NCBI GenBank assembly: GCA_902597895.1
Contig: CACJZM010000001.1
Span: 305,214-369,213 of the forward strand
Origin: an uncultured Pelagibacteraceae bacterium
GTDB lineage: Bacteria > Pseudomonadota > Alphaproteobacteria > Pelagibacterales > Pelagibacteraceae
DNA: 64,000 nucleotides
Direction of reading: 5' to 3'
The notes below the pieces were generated by a model. The model was not told the DNA's origin. It made no database searches and was given only the letters and a program-made list of their open reading frames with translations. Below, in pieces: positions 29,466 to 38,453 of this stretch; the stretch's first letter is position 1; each line of letters opens with the position of its first letter. The position numbers and the translations under genes were made by a program.

Positions 29466-30335
29466 TTAATTTTTTATAGGCTTAATTTTCCCTCTTGGGA
29501 AAACTTTTTTTAGACCTTCAGCAACTATAGTGTCACCAAGATTTAATCCTGACAAAATCTCTACATTACCTTGGTCTCTTAATCCAATTTCAATTTCTTT
29601 TTTGTTTACGATATTATCTTCTGAAACTGTATAAACAAATACCTTCTCTCCTTCCATCATTACACTTGTATCTGGAACCCTAAGAGAGTTTCTAGTATTA
29701 AAATTTATTGTAATTTCCAATAAGGATCCTGGAATGAGTTCATAATTATTATTTTCAATTTTTACTCTTGTTAGAAGTGTTCGAGTTTCTGCATTTATCC
29801 TACTAGAGACCATATCTACTAACCCAAAAAATTTTTTATTTTTATATCCTGAAAATTTTACATCAACTGGCAATCCCTTCTTTATTGATGATGCATAGTT
29901 CTCTGGTATTTTTAAATCACAATAAATAATTGAGCTATCATCCAAAGTTATAATAATCGAATTATCACTGCCAAGAACATCATCAGTTAAACCTCGATAT
30001 CCCAAAACACCATTAAATGGAGCAACAATTGATTTATCCTTTAATTTTACTATCAAATCTCCCTTATTCACATATTCTTCTAATTTCAACTCACTATTTA
30101 GTTCATTTTTTTTTATTCTAAAAGTTTCAGTTTTCTTTGAAACCGCAGTTCCAAAACTAGATATTTTTTCAGAAAAATCTTCTTGAATTACTTCAGTAAC
30201 AACTATGCCTGGCGGAGGTCTTTTACTAAATTTTTTTTTAAAGTGATTACCAATCATTGTTCTTCCAATAATCACAGTAGCAATTATTAGAAAAAAAATA
30301 ATTACAATTGATAATACCTTAGTTGATCTTTTCAT
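29466..30335 (-). CDS. RND efflux periplasmic adaptor (HlyD/membrane fusion family)
   Basis: Single N-terminal TM, VAPFNGVLGYRGLTDDVLG lipoyl/barrel motif, adjacent to RND permease. Confidence 0.88.
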   Translation of the reverse strand: MKRSTKVLSIVIIFFLIIATVIIGRTMIGNHFKKKFSKRPPPGIVVTEVIQEDFSEKISSFGTAVSKKTETFRIKKNELNSELKLEEYVNKGDLIVKLKDKSIVAPFNGVLGYRGLTDDVLGSDNSIIITLDDSSIIYCDLKIPENYASSIKKGLPVDVKFSGYKNKKFFGLVDMVSSRINAETRTLLTRVKIENNNYELIPGSLLEITINFNTRNSLRVPDTSVMMEGEKVFVYTVSEDNIVNKKEIEIGLRDQGNVEILSGLNLGDTIVAEGLKKVFPRGKIKPIKN

Positions 30336-30338
30336 ATA

Positions 30339-31154
30339 TTAACTCCTACCATATTCTGCCCAAGAACCGTCGTAAACGACAGGCATATATTTATTATTTA
30401 TTAGAGAATATGCAAGTGCCAAAACAGATGCTGTAACACCAGATCCACATGAAAACACAACATTTAAAGACATATTATCTCCCAAAGTTTTTTTAAATAT
30501 ATCTGAAAGTTCATTTGTACTTTTAAATGAATGATCATTATTAATTAATTCATTAAACGGAATACAAAATGAAGATGGTATTGATCCACTTCTTAATCCT
30601 TTCCTAGGTTCCTTCGCTTTGCCCTCAAATCTATCCTTGCTCCTTGCATCTATTACAATGAAGTTTTTATTTAATATATTATTGTCAATCTGTAATTTAT
30701 TTTTAACTAATTCTTTATTTTCTTTTGCTATATACCTTGAGAAATTAGTTTGTGTGATTTTATTTGTAGTAAACTTCCCTTCCTCTATCCATTTTTTTAA
30801 TCCACCATCTAAAACATGTACAAGATTTGGATTATGTCCAAAGTAAATGAAATTATACCAACATCTACATGAACTTATTACATCTGAATTATCATAAACG
30901 ACTATATTATCATCATTATTTAAACCCATTTCAGAGACAATTTTTTCCCAATTCTCTTTACTTGTAAGCATATGTGGTAAGTCTGTATTTTGATCTGAAT
31001 TTTTATCTAAATCAAAGAAAATTGCATTCTCAATATGATTTTTTAAATATTCCGTATGACCATTTCTTTCTTGATTGGGCATATGCCAAGAACAATCAAT
31101 GATTTTGATTTTACTTAAATTTTTTTCTGTCCAATCAGTTGAAACTATTGACAT
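30339..31154 (-). CDS. sseA: 3-mercaptopyruvate/thiosulfate sulfurtransferase (double rhodanese)
   Basis: IIDCSWHMPNQERNGHTEYL, VIDARSKDRFEGKAKEPRKGLRSGSIP, active loop SCGSGVTAS. Confidence 0.9.
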   Translation of the reverse strand: MSIVSTDWTEKNLSKIKIIDCSWHMPNQERNGHTEYLKNHIENAIFFDLDKNSDQNTDLPHMLTSKENWEKIVSEMGLNNDDNIVVYDNSDVISSCRCWYNFIYFGHNPNLVHVLDGGLKKWIEEGKFTTNKITQTNFSRYIAKENKELVKNKLQIDNNILNKNFIVIDARSKDRFEGKAKEPRKGLRSGSIPSSFCIPFNELINNDHSFKSTNELSDIFKKTLGDNMSLNVVFSCGSGVTASVLALAYSLINNKYMPVVYDGSWAEYGRS

Positions 31155-31156
31155 TT

Positions 31157-31603
31157 CTAAAATCTTTTTTCTAAATATTTTTGATGATAGTTTTCTGCAG
31201 TAGTGTAGTTTTTATCTGGTGAGATTTTAGTAACTATTTTGCCAGAAAGTTTAATATTCCTTTCCTTTAAAACCTTGTGAGCAATATTTTTTTGATTTTC
31301 ATTTAAATAAAAAATCTCACTTCTATATTGTGTTCCAATATCAGGTCCTTGAGCATTTAATGTAGTAGGATCATGAATATCAAAGAAATAATTCAATAGC
31401 TGCTCGTATGATATTATTTTAGGATCAAATTCAATTTTAACAACTTCTGCATGATTTGTAGTACCAGTACAAACTTCTTCATAGGTTGCTTTGTTGCTGT
31501 TTCCCCCACAATAACCTACTTCAGTTTTTAAAACCCCTTCAAGTTTACTAAACTTAATTTCTGGTCCCCAGAAGCATCCCAAAGCTATTATGGCAATTTC
31601 CAT
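31157..31603 (-). CDS. msrA: Peptide methionine sulfoxide reductase A
   Basis: GCFWGPEIKFSKLEGV, TEVGYCGGN, THAEVVKIEFDP-like and HDPTTLNAQGPDIGTQYRS motifs. Confidence 0.93.
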   Translation of the reverse strand: MEIAIIALGCFWGPEIKFSKLEGVLKTEVGYCGGNSNKATYEEVCTGTTNHAEVVKIEFDPKIISYEQLLNYFFDIHDPTTLNAQGPDIGTQYRSEIFYLNENQKNIAHKVLKERNIKLSGKIVTKISPDKNYTTAENYHQKYLEKRF

Positions 31604-31637
31604 TGATTATTGTTTTATATAATTTAAAGTTATTATT

Positions 31638-32519
31638 ATGCTTTCCAAAAATCAATTAGGCTTTTTGTACATGTTAATGTCAGTTTGTGCATTTTCAATC
31701 ATGGATATCATTGTAAAATGGTCAGAAGCTTATCCTCTTGGACAGGTTTTATTTTTTAGAGGTTTTTTTGGAGTTATTCTCTACTTTATAATTATGCCCA
31801 GAGAAAGAATTAAAGATTTTTATCTTACAAAGAGACCTGGTTTACATTTTTTAAGATGCATGTCTGGTTTAATAGCCTTAGTTGCAATATTCATAGCATT
31901 AAGAAATCTTCCTTTGGCAACTGTTGTAAGTATATCATTTGCTGCTCCAATTTTTACAACAATTTTTTCTATTTTTTTATTAAGCGAAAAAGTTGGAATG
32001 TTTAGATGGATAGCTGTACTCGTTGGTTTTATTGGAATTATAATTATTACTGAACCAGGATTTTCTTCTTTTAATATTTATTTTATTTATCCAATAATTT
32101 TTTGTTTAGGATTATCATATGTAGCAATTGCTATTAGACAACTGTCAACTACAGAACCAGTTTGGTTGATTTCTTTATATTTTTCTATTGCTATTACTTT
32201 AGCTAGCTTAGTTACATTGCCCTATGGGTGGATTATACCAAATTTTGGCGACCTAATATTATTAATGCTAATTGGAGTATTTGGAGGTGTTGCAAATTTA
32301 TGGTTAGGCCAATCTTATAAGTTAGCTGAAGTATCTCTAGTAAGCCCTTTAAAGTATTTAGCTTTAGTTTTTGCAATTGCATTTGGATATTTTATTTGGG
32401 GTGAAATTCCTTCGTTTAAAACATTGCTTGGTGCTGCCTTAGTAATAATTTCCTCAATTATAATTTTTAGAAGAGAAATTTATCTTAAAAAGCAGGTTTC
32501 AATATCACGTCATGAGTAA
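31638..32519 (+). CDS. EamA/DMT-family transporter
   Basis: 10 TM-like helices, duplicated EamA repeats (SLVSPLKYLALVFAIAFGYFIWGE). Confidence 0.85.
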   Translation: MLSKNQLGFLYMLMSVCAFSIMDIIVKWSEAYPLGQVLFFRGFFGVILYFIIMPRERIKDFYLTKRPGLHFLRCMSGLIALVAIFIALRNLPLATVVSISFAAPIFTTIFSIFLLSEKVGMFRWIAVLVGFIGIIIITEPGFSSFNIYFIYPIIFCLGLSYVAIAIRQLSTTEPVWLISLYFSIAITLASLVTLPYGWIIPNFGDLILLMLIGVFGGVANLWLGQSYKLAEVSLVSPLKYLALVFAIAFGYFIWGEIPSFKTLLGAALVIISSIIIFRREIYLKKQVSISRHE

Positions 32520-33138
32520 AAAACCTACCTATTGGAACTCAGCAATAAAATATTTGTCTAATAAAGATAAAGTAATGAAAAAATTAATTAATCAATATAA
32601 AGATAAAACGTTGACCACCAGAAAAGATATTTTTTATTCATTATGCAAAAGTATTATTGGGCAACAGATCAGTGTAGCTGCTGCAAATTCTGTATTTAAA
32701 AAATTTAACAAAGCTTGCAAGGGCAAAATAAACTATAAAGTTGTTAAGAAATTAAGTTTTGCTAAATTAAAAAGTTGTGGTTTGAGTAGGCAAAAAACAA
32801 AAGGTATTAAAGAACTATCAATTAAATTTTCTAATAAATCTTTTGATCCTAAGATGTTAAAAAATATGGATGATGAAGAGGCAATTTTATATCTATCTAG
32901 TTTAAGACAAATTGGAAGATGGTCTGCTGAAATGATTTTGTTATTTACTTTAAATCGTAAAAATATTTGGCCAGTTCAAGACATAGGTTTATTAAGAGCA
33001 ATATCCAATAACTACAATAAAAAATATTTACCCCCAAAAAAATTTGTAAATTATTTAAAATTAAAATTTACCCCCTATTGTTCAGTTGCAACTTGGTACT
33101 TGTGGAGATCAATTGATGATGAGCCAATACAGTACTAA
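32512..33138 (+). CDS. alkA: DNA-3-methyladenine glycosylase II family (HhH-GPD)
   Basis: SIIGQQISVAAANSVFKKF, LSSLRQIGRWSAEMILLFTLNRKNIWPVQDIGL HhH-GPD motif. Confidence 0.85.
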   Translation: MSKKPTYWNSAIKYLSNKDKVMKKLINQYKDKTLTTRKDIFYSLCKSIIGQQISVAAANSVFKKFNKACKGKINYKVVKKLSFAKLKSCGLSRQKTKGIKELSIKFSNKSFDPKMLKNMDDEEAILYLSSLRQIGRWSAEMILLFTLNRKNIWPVQDIGLLRAISNNYNKKYLPPKKFVNYLKLKFTPYCSVATWYLWRSIDDEPIQY

Positions 33139-33422
33139 ATTCCTTCAACCAATTGATGATTCCTTACTACATGGCCTTCTAGAATGTCATGTGCTTCTTG
33201 ATATTCTTTAGAGTCATAACATTTTAAAGCAGTATTATAATCAGGAAATTCAACAACAACTGTTCTTGGAGAGTCTATTCCTTCGTTAGTTCTATTTTTT
33301 CCACCTCTAATTAGGAATTTTCCAGAAAAGTTTTCAACCGCCGGTTTGGCTTTGACAGCATACTCCTTTAATTTTTCTATATTATTGATCTTTTCATATA
33401 AACATACCCAATAACCTTTCAT
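33135..33422 (-). CDS. DUF1330 family protein
   Basis: 95 aa, GKFLIRGG...RTVVVEFPDYNTALKCYDSKEYQEA pattern. Confidence 0.8.
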   Translation of the reverse strand: MKGYWVCLYEKINNIEKLKEYAVKAKPAVENFSGKFLIRGGKNRTNEGIDSPRTVVVEFPDYNTALKCYDSKEYQEAHDILEGHVVRNHQLVEGI

Positions 33423-33450
33423 AAATTCTCCTTTTTAAATTTTTTAGTTT

Positions 33451-33999
33451 ATGATACCAAATTTTATGGCTGAAAAGTTAATTATAAAATTTGATGAATA
33501 TTTAGATACAGTTGAGAAATTAGCATTAACAATAAGTCAAAATTACAAACCAACTGTTTTAGTTGGTATAATGAGAGGGGCAGCTCCTATAATTGACATC
33601 TTATCTAGGATTTTAAAGTTACCAACTGCATATATAGTAATTCAAAGTTATTCTGGTAGTGGAATTGAAAATAAACAGGGAGAACTAATTTTTGCACGAG
33701 ATATAAGTTCGATCGCAAGTAATAGTGATTATGAAAGAGTATTATTAGTTGATGATCTATCTGATACAGGTCTTACACTAAATAAAAGTATAGAATGGTT
33801 AAAACAATATGAACCAGTTAAAAATTATATTAAAGAAATAAAAACAGCCTGTTTGTGGAAAAAAAAATCATCTTCGTTTACACCAGATTTTTGCCCCATT
33901 AGATTGAATAGTGATCCATGGATAATTCAGCCCACAGAACATTATGAAGAATTAAATATTGAGGAGATAGTTTCTAAACAAAAAAAAAGGGCTAAATAA
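33451..33999 (+). CDS. Phosphoribosyltransferase (purine/xanthine-guanine PRTase-like)
   Basis: VGIMRGAAPIIDILSRIL and PRPP loop VLLVDDLSDTGLTL; alternative start at 33466. Confidence 0.8.
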   Translation: MIPNFMAEKLIIKFDEYLDTVEKLALTISQNYKPTVLVGIMRGAAPIIDILSRILKLPTAYIVIQSYSGSGIENKQGELIFARDISSIASNSDYERVLLVDDLSDTGLTLNKSIEWLKQYEPVKNYIKEIKTACLWKKKSSSFTPDFCPIRLNSDPWIIQPTEHYEELNIEEIVSKQKKRAK

Positions 34000-34015
34000 T
34001 TTATTAGCCCTTTTT
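33983..34015. terminator. Bidirectional terminator hairpin overlapping 3' end of PRTase CDS
   Basis: aaaaaGGGCTAA-ataattta-TTAGCCCttttt read directly; A-run left, T-run right; stop codon at 33997-33999 lies in loop. Confidence 0.8.
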
Positions 34016-34031
34016 AATTTCAATTTAATTT

Positions 34032-35321
34032 TTAAGCAACAGCAAAACTAACTATACTAAGTATTGCCACAACCCAAATAGCTGGACTTGTTTCAGCAAA
34101 TTTACCTGTAAATATTTTGATAGCTGCATAAGATACAAATGCTAAAGCTATTCCATTAGATATCGAATATGTAAAAGGCATTGCAATCATCGCAATTACT
34201 GCAGGACCTGATTCTGCAATATCATCCCATTCTATATCTGAAATATTTCTAACAAATAAAGTAGCTATATATATAAGAGCAGCAGCATCGACTTCTTTAG
34301 GAAGAGATGTTGCTAGTGGACTGAAAAACAAACAGCATAAAAACAATAAACCAATTGTTAATGATGTCATACCAGTTCTTCCACCTGCTTTTACCCCAGC
34401 AGCACTTTCAACATATGTTGTTACTGTAGATGTTCCAAGCATTGATCCAGCTACAGTTGAGACACTGTCTGAAAGCATAGCTTTTTCGATATCTTGAATT
34501 TTACCATCTTTTCCAACTTTACCCGCAACGTTTGCAACACTAGTCAAGGTTCCTGCTGTATCAAAAAAATCGATAAAGAATAAAGTAAAAACCACAGTTA
34601 CCATTGATGCACTTAATGCAGCACCCAAATCAAAAGCTAGTAAATGTGTCATTGGCGGTGGTGATGAAACTACACCATTAAATTTTCCATATCCAGTTAA
34701 CCATGCGATTATACTAAATACTAAAATTCCAATAATTATATTTCCTTTTATTTTCATCTTTTCCATTACTATCATCGATACAAATGCAGCAGCACCTAAT
34801 AACAATAGAGGATTTGAAACATCTCCAAGCTGAACAAGTGTAACCGGATTGTCGGCTGTGAGCCCCATAAGTTCAAAACCTATAATTGCTAAGAAAAGAC
34901 CTATACCTGCACCTATTCCTAATTTTAAACTTTTTGGAATTGAATTTATTAACCAAGCTCTCACTGGTGTTAAAGATATTATTAAGAAAACTACACCCGC
35001 AACAAAGACAGCACCAAGTGCTTCTGCAGGAGTATATTCCATTCCTAAACAAACCCCATAAGCGATGAAAGCATTTATTCCCATCCCTGGAGCAAGTCCA
35101 ACAGGCCATGTTTTAGCGTAAAATGCAGCAATAAAACAGGCTAAGGCCGTGGCCAAAGCTGTTGCTGTAAAAACACCGCCAAAATCAAAACCACCGTCGG
35201 CAAGTATGACAGGGTTTAAAAACATTATATAGGCCATTGTCAAAAATGTTGAAACTCCTGCAATGACTTCTGTTTTAAAATCTGTCTTATGTTTTTTATA
35301 ATTAAAGTAGTTATCTAACAT
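34032..35321 (-). CDS. NCS2/AzgA-type guanine-hypoxanthine permease
   Basis: MLDNYFNYKKHKTDFKTEVIAGVSTFLTMAYIMFLNP, GLAPGMGINAFIAYGVC, DFFDTAGTLTSVA; start with GGAGGTCTA SD (listed ORF extends further). Confidence 0.9.
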   Translation of the reverse strand: MLDNYFNYKKHKTDFKTEVIAGVSTFLTMAYIMFLNPVILADGGFDFGGVFTATALATALACFIAAFYAKTWPVGLAPGMGINAFIAYGVCLGMEYTPAEALGAVFVAGVVFLIISLTPVRAWLINSIPKSLKLGIGAGIGLFLAIIGFELMGLTADNPVTLVQLGDVSNPLLLLGAAAFVSMIVMEKMKIKGNIIIGILVFSIIAWLTGYGKFNGVVSSPPPMTHLLAFDLGAALSASMVTVVFTLFFIDFFDTAGTLTSVANVAGKVGKDGKIQDIEKAMLSDSVSTVAGSMLGTSTVTTYVESAAGVKAGGRTGMTSLTIGLLFLCCLFFSPLATSLPKEVDAAALIYIATLFVRNISDIEWDDIAESGPAVIAMIAMPFTYSISNGIALAFVSYAAIKIFTGKFAETSPAIWVVAILSIVSFAVA

Positions 35322-35468
35322 TAGACCTCCGTTTATATGCACACTAGATGATTCGATAAAAAAAATCTTAATGAAGTTATTAAAATAGAACAATTATGTT
35401 ACTAAAGTACTAATTTTTACAACCATAAGGTTAATTTTTTTGACACAATTCATTGTTATGATCTTCTT

Positions 35469-35771
35469 ATGAAAATTAGAATCATAATTGTTTTATTTAC
35501 ATTTTTTATTTTGGTTAGCGGATGTCAAACAATCAAAAAAAAATCTGATGAAGTTGCAGCAAAAGAAAATGAAAGGTTTGGATTATTTGTTGGTCAACAA
35601 GTAAATGAATTAAAATTAGAGCTTGGTGCGGCTAATGAAGATTTCATAAATGAACTTGGTAATGAAGTTTTGGTATATAAAACAAAAAAATATGGAATAC
35701 CTTGTGAGAGAAAATTTGAAGTTAATACAAGTGGAACAATTGTAGGATTTACTTCAAGCGGATGTATTTAA
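35469..35771 (+). CDS. Small lipoprotein (SmpA/OmlA-like size), unknown
   Basis: Signal peptide with lipobox LVSGC; 100 aa. Confidence 0.65.
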   Translation: MKIRIIIVLFTFFILVSGCQTIKKKSDEVAAKENERFGLFVGQQVNELKLELGAANEDFINELGNEVLVYKTKKYGIPCERKFEVNTSGTIVGFTSSGCI

Positions 35772-35779
35772 ATTTATCA

Positions 35780-35803
35780 CTTGTGGGGAATTAACCCCAC
35801 AAG
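35780..35803. terminator. Hairpin between convergent genes (9-bp GC-rich stem)
   Basis: CTTGTGGGG-AATTAA-CCCCACAAG perfect inverted repeat; no T-tract. Confidence 0.55.
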
Positions 35804-35815
35804 CAAGGTTCAAGT

Positions 35816-36262
35816 TTACCTAATATCAATAAGTCTTTTTTTCTTATGATCTGGTAAAATTCTTTCACAATCTATAGTTAAAAGTCCATCTTTTAATTCT
35901 GCACTATTTACTTTAACATCATCTGCAATTGTAAATGATCTAGCAAATTGTCTTTGTGAAATACCTCTGTGAATCACTTCACCATTTTCGTTTTTGGCAT
36001 CAGATTTATCAACTTGTTTAGTTCTTACTGTTAATAAATTATCCTCAAACTCAACTTCAACATCATCTTTATTAAAACCAGCAAGAGCAACTTCTATTGC
36101 ATAGTTGTCTTTACCTGTTTTTCTTATGTTATATGGCGGATAATTTGACTGCATTGTCAAACCTCCGTTACCTAACATACTTTCAAATTGATCGAACATA
36201 TCGTCAAAACCAATTGAATAAGGTCTTAGTGAGTTGAATATAGATATATCCTTACTTGTCAT
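35816..36262 (-). CDS. ibpA: Small heat-shock protein Hsp20/IbpA family
   Basis: FDQFESML, NYPPYNIRKTGKDNYAIEVALAGFNKDDVEVEFEDNLLTV, GISQRQFARSFTIADDVKVNSAELKDGLLTID. Confidence 0.95.
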   Translation of the reverse strand: MTSKDISIFNSLRPYSIGFDDMFDQFESMLGNGGLTMQSNYPPYNIRKTGKDNYAIEVALAGFNKDDVEVEFEDNLLTVRTKQVDKSDAKNENGEVIHRGISQRQFARSFTIADDVKVNSAELKDGLLTIDCERILPDHKKKRLIDIR

Positions 36263-36320
36263 GTTTCCTCCTTTTAAAGCAAGTTAATTTATGTAAGCCC
36301 CATTAGGCGACTTACTAATT
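36263..36320 (-). promoter_or_regulatory. Candidate ROSE-like RNA thermometer in hsp20 5' UTR
   Basis: Minus strand: GTAAGTCGCCTAATGGGGCTTAC hairpin then aCTTGCTTtaaAAGGAGGaaacATG; UUGCU element pairs with SD AGGAG with a bulged G. Confidence 0.6.
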
Positions 36321-36324
36321 TACA

Positions 36325-36351
36325 TTTAGTAACTAATTTTTGATTTTCAAG
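36325..36351 (-). promoter_or_regulatory. Candidate sigma32 promoter of hsp20 (CTTGAAA-N13-TACTAAA)
   Basis: Minus strand CTTGAAAATCAAAAATTAGTTACTAAAT directly upstream of leader. Confidence 0.5.
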
Positions 36352-36360
36352 TATCCTGAT

Positions 36361-38436
36361 TTATATTTTATTCGATATTTTTAATATAAATGCATAATCA
36401 AATGCAACTTCTTCTATAGCACCATCTCTTCCAGATTTACCACCATGTCCAGCATTCATTTCTGTTTTTAAAAGTAAAAGATTGCTATCTGTTTTAAAGT
36501 CACGAAGTTTTGCAGTAAATTTTGCAGGCTCATCAAATAAAACTCTATTATCACTTAAACTTGTAGTGATTAAAATGTGAGGATAATCCATCTTTTTAAT
36601 ATTGTTGTAAGGTGCATAAGAATAAATATAGTCAAAATGCTCCTTATTATCTTTTGCGTTTCCAAATTCGTCAAATTCTCCAACAGTTAAAGGTAAAGAA
36701 TGGTCTAAATTTGTAGTCAATGAATCAACAAATGGAACTGCCATAATAATTCCTAAAAATAAATCTGGTTCTTGATTTACTACTGCACCCATCAACAAAC
36801 CACCAGCTGAACCACCCATACCAATTATTTTTCTTTTTGTAGTATATTTTTTTTTTATTAAAAAATTAGCAACTGAAATATAATCTTCAAAAGTATTTTT
36901 TTTGTTAAGAAGTTTTCCTTCCTTCCACCACTTCATTCCTTTTTCCATACCACCTCTGATATGTGCTGTAGCCCAAATTATATTTCGATCAATCAAGCTA
37001 AATCTAGTAGAAGAAAATCCTGGCCACATTGAACTTCCATATGATCCATAACCGTATAATAATAAATTAGATGTACCATCAATTTTTGTATTTTTGTGTC
37101 TTGTAATTGTAATTGGAATTAATTTTCCATCATGAGAGGGACATTCCAATCTTTCTACTATATAATCATCTGGCTTATGACCTGATGGAATTTCTTGTTC
37201 TTTGACTAGGTTTTTTTCTTTTGATTTAAGATTATATAAATATGTCCTACCAGGTGTTTTTGGAGAAGAATAAGATAAATGAACTAAGTCTGTATTTTTA
37301 TCTTTTTGCATTAAAGAAATACTTGGAATAATAACTTTTTCATCAGAGAAAATTAATTCTTCCTCAATTTTATTTTTTTTATTTTTGACATATAACTTGC
37401 CTAAAGCGTTAGAAATTTCTGACCTTAAAATCCAATTATCTAAAAATATCAAACCTCCTATAAGAACTTCTTTTTTTGGAGGAATAAAAATCTCCCATTT
37501 TTGATCTGACAAATCTTTACATTTTTCAATTTTAAAATCCTCCGCATCTTTATTTGTATGATTATAAAATGTTTCTTCCCAAGAGTTAACAGAATAGAGC
37601 ACTCCTTTTTCTCTTTTTTTAATCAATTTTGGTTTTGGTTGTTCTGCATCTACATCAAAATAATATTGTTCTGAAGTATTGTGATCGGAAGTTGATATAA
37701 AATAATACTTTTCATCTGCGCTCAAACTTATCCCTACAGTAAATGCCTCACTTTTTTCTTCAAAAATTAATTCATCTTCTTTAACTGAGGTGCCTATTTT
37801 ATGTCTAAAGATTTTTCTAGGTCGATGAAATTTGTCTAGCTTAGAATAAAATATAAATTTATCGTCTAAGCTGAATGTAATTGAACCACTGGTCTCATCA
37901 ATTTTTTCAGTAACAAGCTTACTATTTGAAATCTCTCTAACATAAATAGTGTAGTATTCTGATCCTTTAAGATCTAATGAATAACCTAATAGTTTGTCAT
38001 TAAAACTTACCTCTAAATCTCCAACACCAAAATATTTAGTATTTAATTTATCTTTTTCTTTATCTCCATTCCAGATTTCCTCAATGTCATTTGAACCAAT
38101 TTTTTTTCTTAATTTTATTGAGTAATTACCTTCCGTCGTAGTTTTAGTCCAATATTCATAATTTATATCTTTATATGGTAAACTCTCATCATCTAATTTA
38201 ATTCGACCTTTTATTTCGTTAAATAATTCTTTTTGTATTTGTTTAGTATTTTCTAAATGATATTCTGTATATGCATTTTCTTCCTCTAAATATTTCCTAA
38301 CTTCAGGCAATAGCTTAGAGCTATCTTTTAAAACGTCTAGTATATTATTTTGGTGTATCCAGCTATAGTTGTCTTCCCAACTTGTATTGTGACAAGATTT
38401 TATATCTAGTTTTTTTCTAAGTTGTGGTATTTTCAT
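36361..38436 (-). CDS. ptrB: Oligopeptidase B (S9A prolyl oligopeptidase family)
   Basis: 691 aa; YGYGSYGSSMWPGFSSTRFSL, GGSAGGLLMGAVVNQ (Ser), NAGHGGKSGR (His). Confidence 0.92.
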   Translation of the reverse strand: MKIPQLRKKLDIKSCHNTSWEDNYSWIHQNNILDVLKDSSKLLPEVRKYLEEENAYTEYHLENTKQIQKELFNEIKGRIKLDDESLPYKDINYEYWTKTTTEGNYSIKLRKKIGSNDIEEIWNGDKEKDKLNTKYFGVGDLEVSFNDKLLGYSLDLKGSEYYTIYVREISNSKLVTEKIDETSGSITFSLDDKFIFYSKLDKFHRPRKIFRHKIGTSVKEDELIFEEKSEAFTVGISLSADEKYYFISTSDHNTSEQYYFDVDAEQPKPKLIKKREKGVLYSVNSWEETFYNHTNKDAEDFKIEKCKDLSDQKWEIFIPPKKEVLIGGLIFLDNWILRSEISNALGKLYVKNKKNKIEEELIFSDEKVIIPSISLMQKDKNTDLVHLSYSSPKTPGRTYLYNLKSKEKNLVKEQEIPSGHKPDDYIVERLECPSHDGKLIPITITRHKNTKIDGTSNLLLYGYGSYGSSMWPGFSSTRFSLIDRNIIWATAHIRGGMEKGMKWWKEGKLLNKKNTFEDYISVANFLIKKKYTTKRKIIGMGGSAGGLLMGAVVNQEPDLFLGIIMAVPFVDSLTTNLDHSLPLTVGEFDEFGNAKDNKEHFDYIYSYAPYNNIKKMDYPHILITTSLSDNRVLFDEPAKFTAKLRDFKTDSNLLLLKTEMNAGHGGKSGRDGAIEEVAFDYAFILKISNKI

Positions 38437-38453
38437 TTGAAATTATTTAATAC

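Noticed and set aside
34849-35109. Three overlapping ORFs within the AzgA-type permease gene on both strands
   Set aside because: Permease frame is continuous with canonical motifs; the others have no recognisable features.
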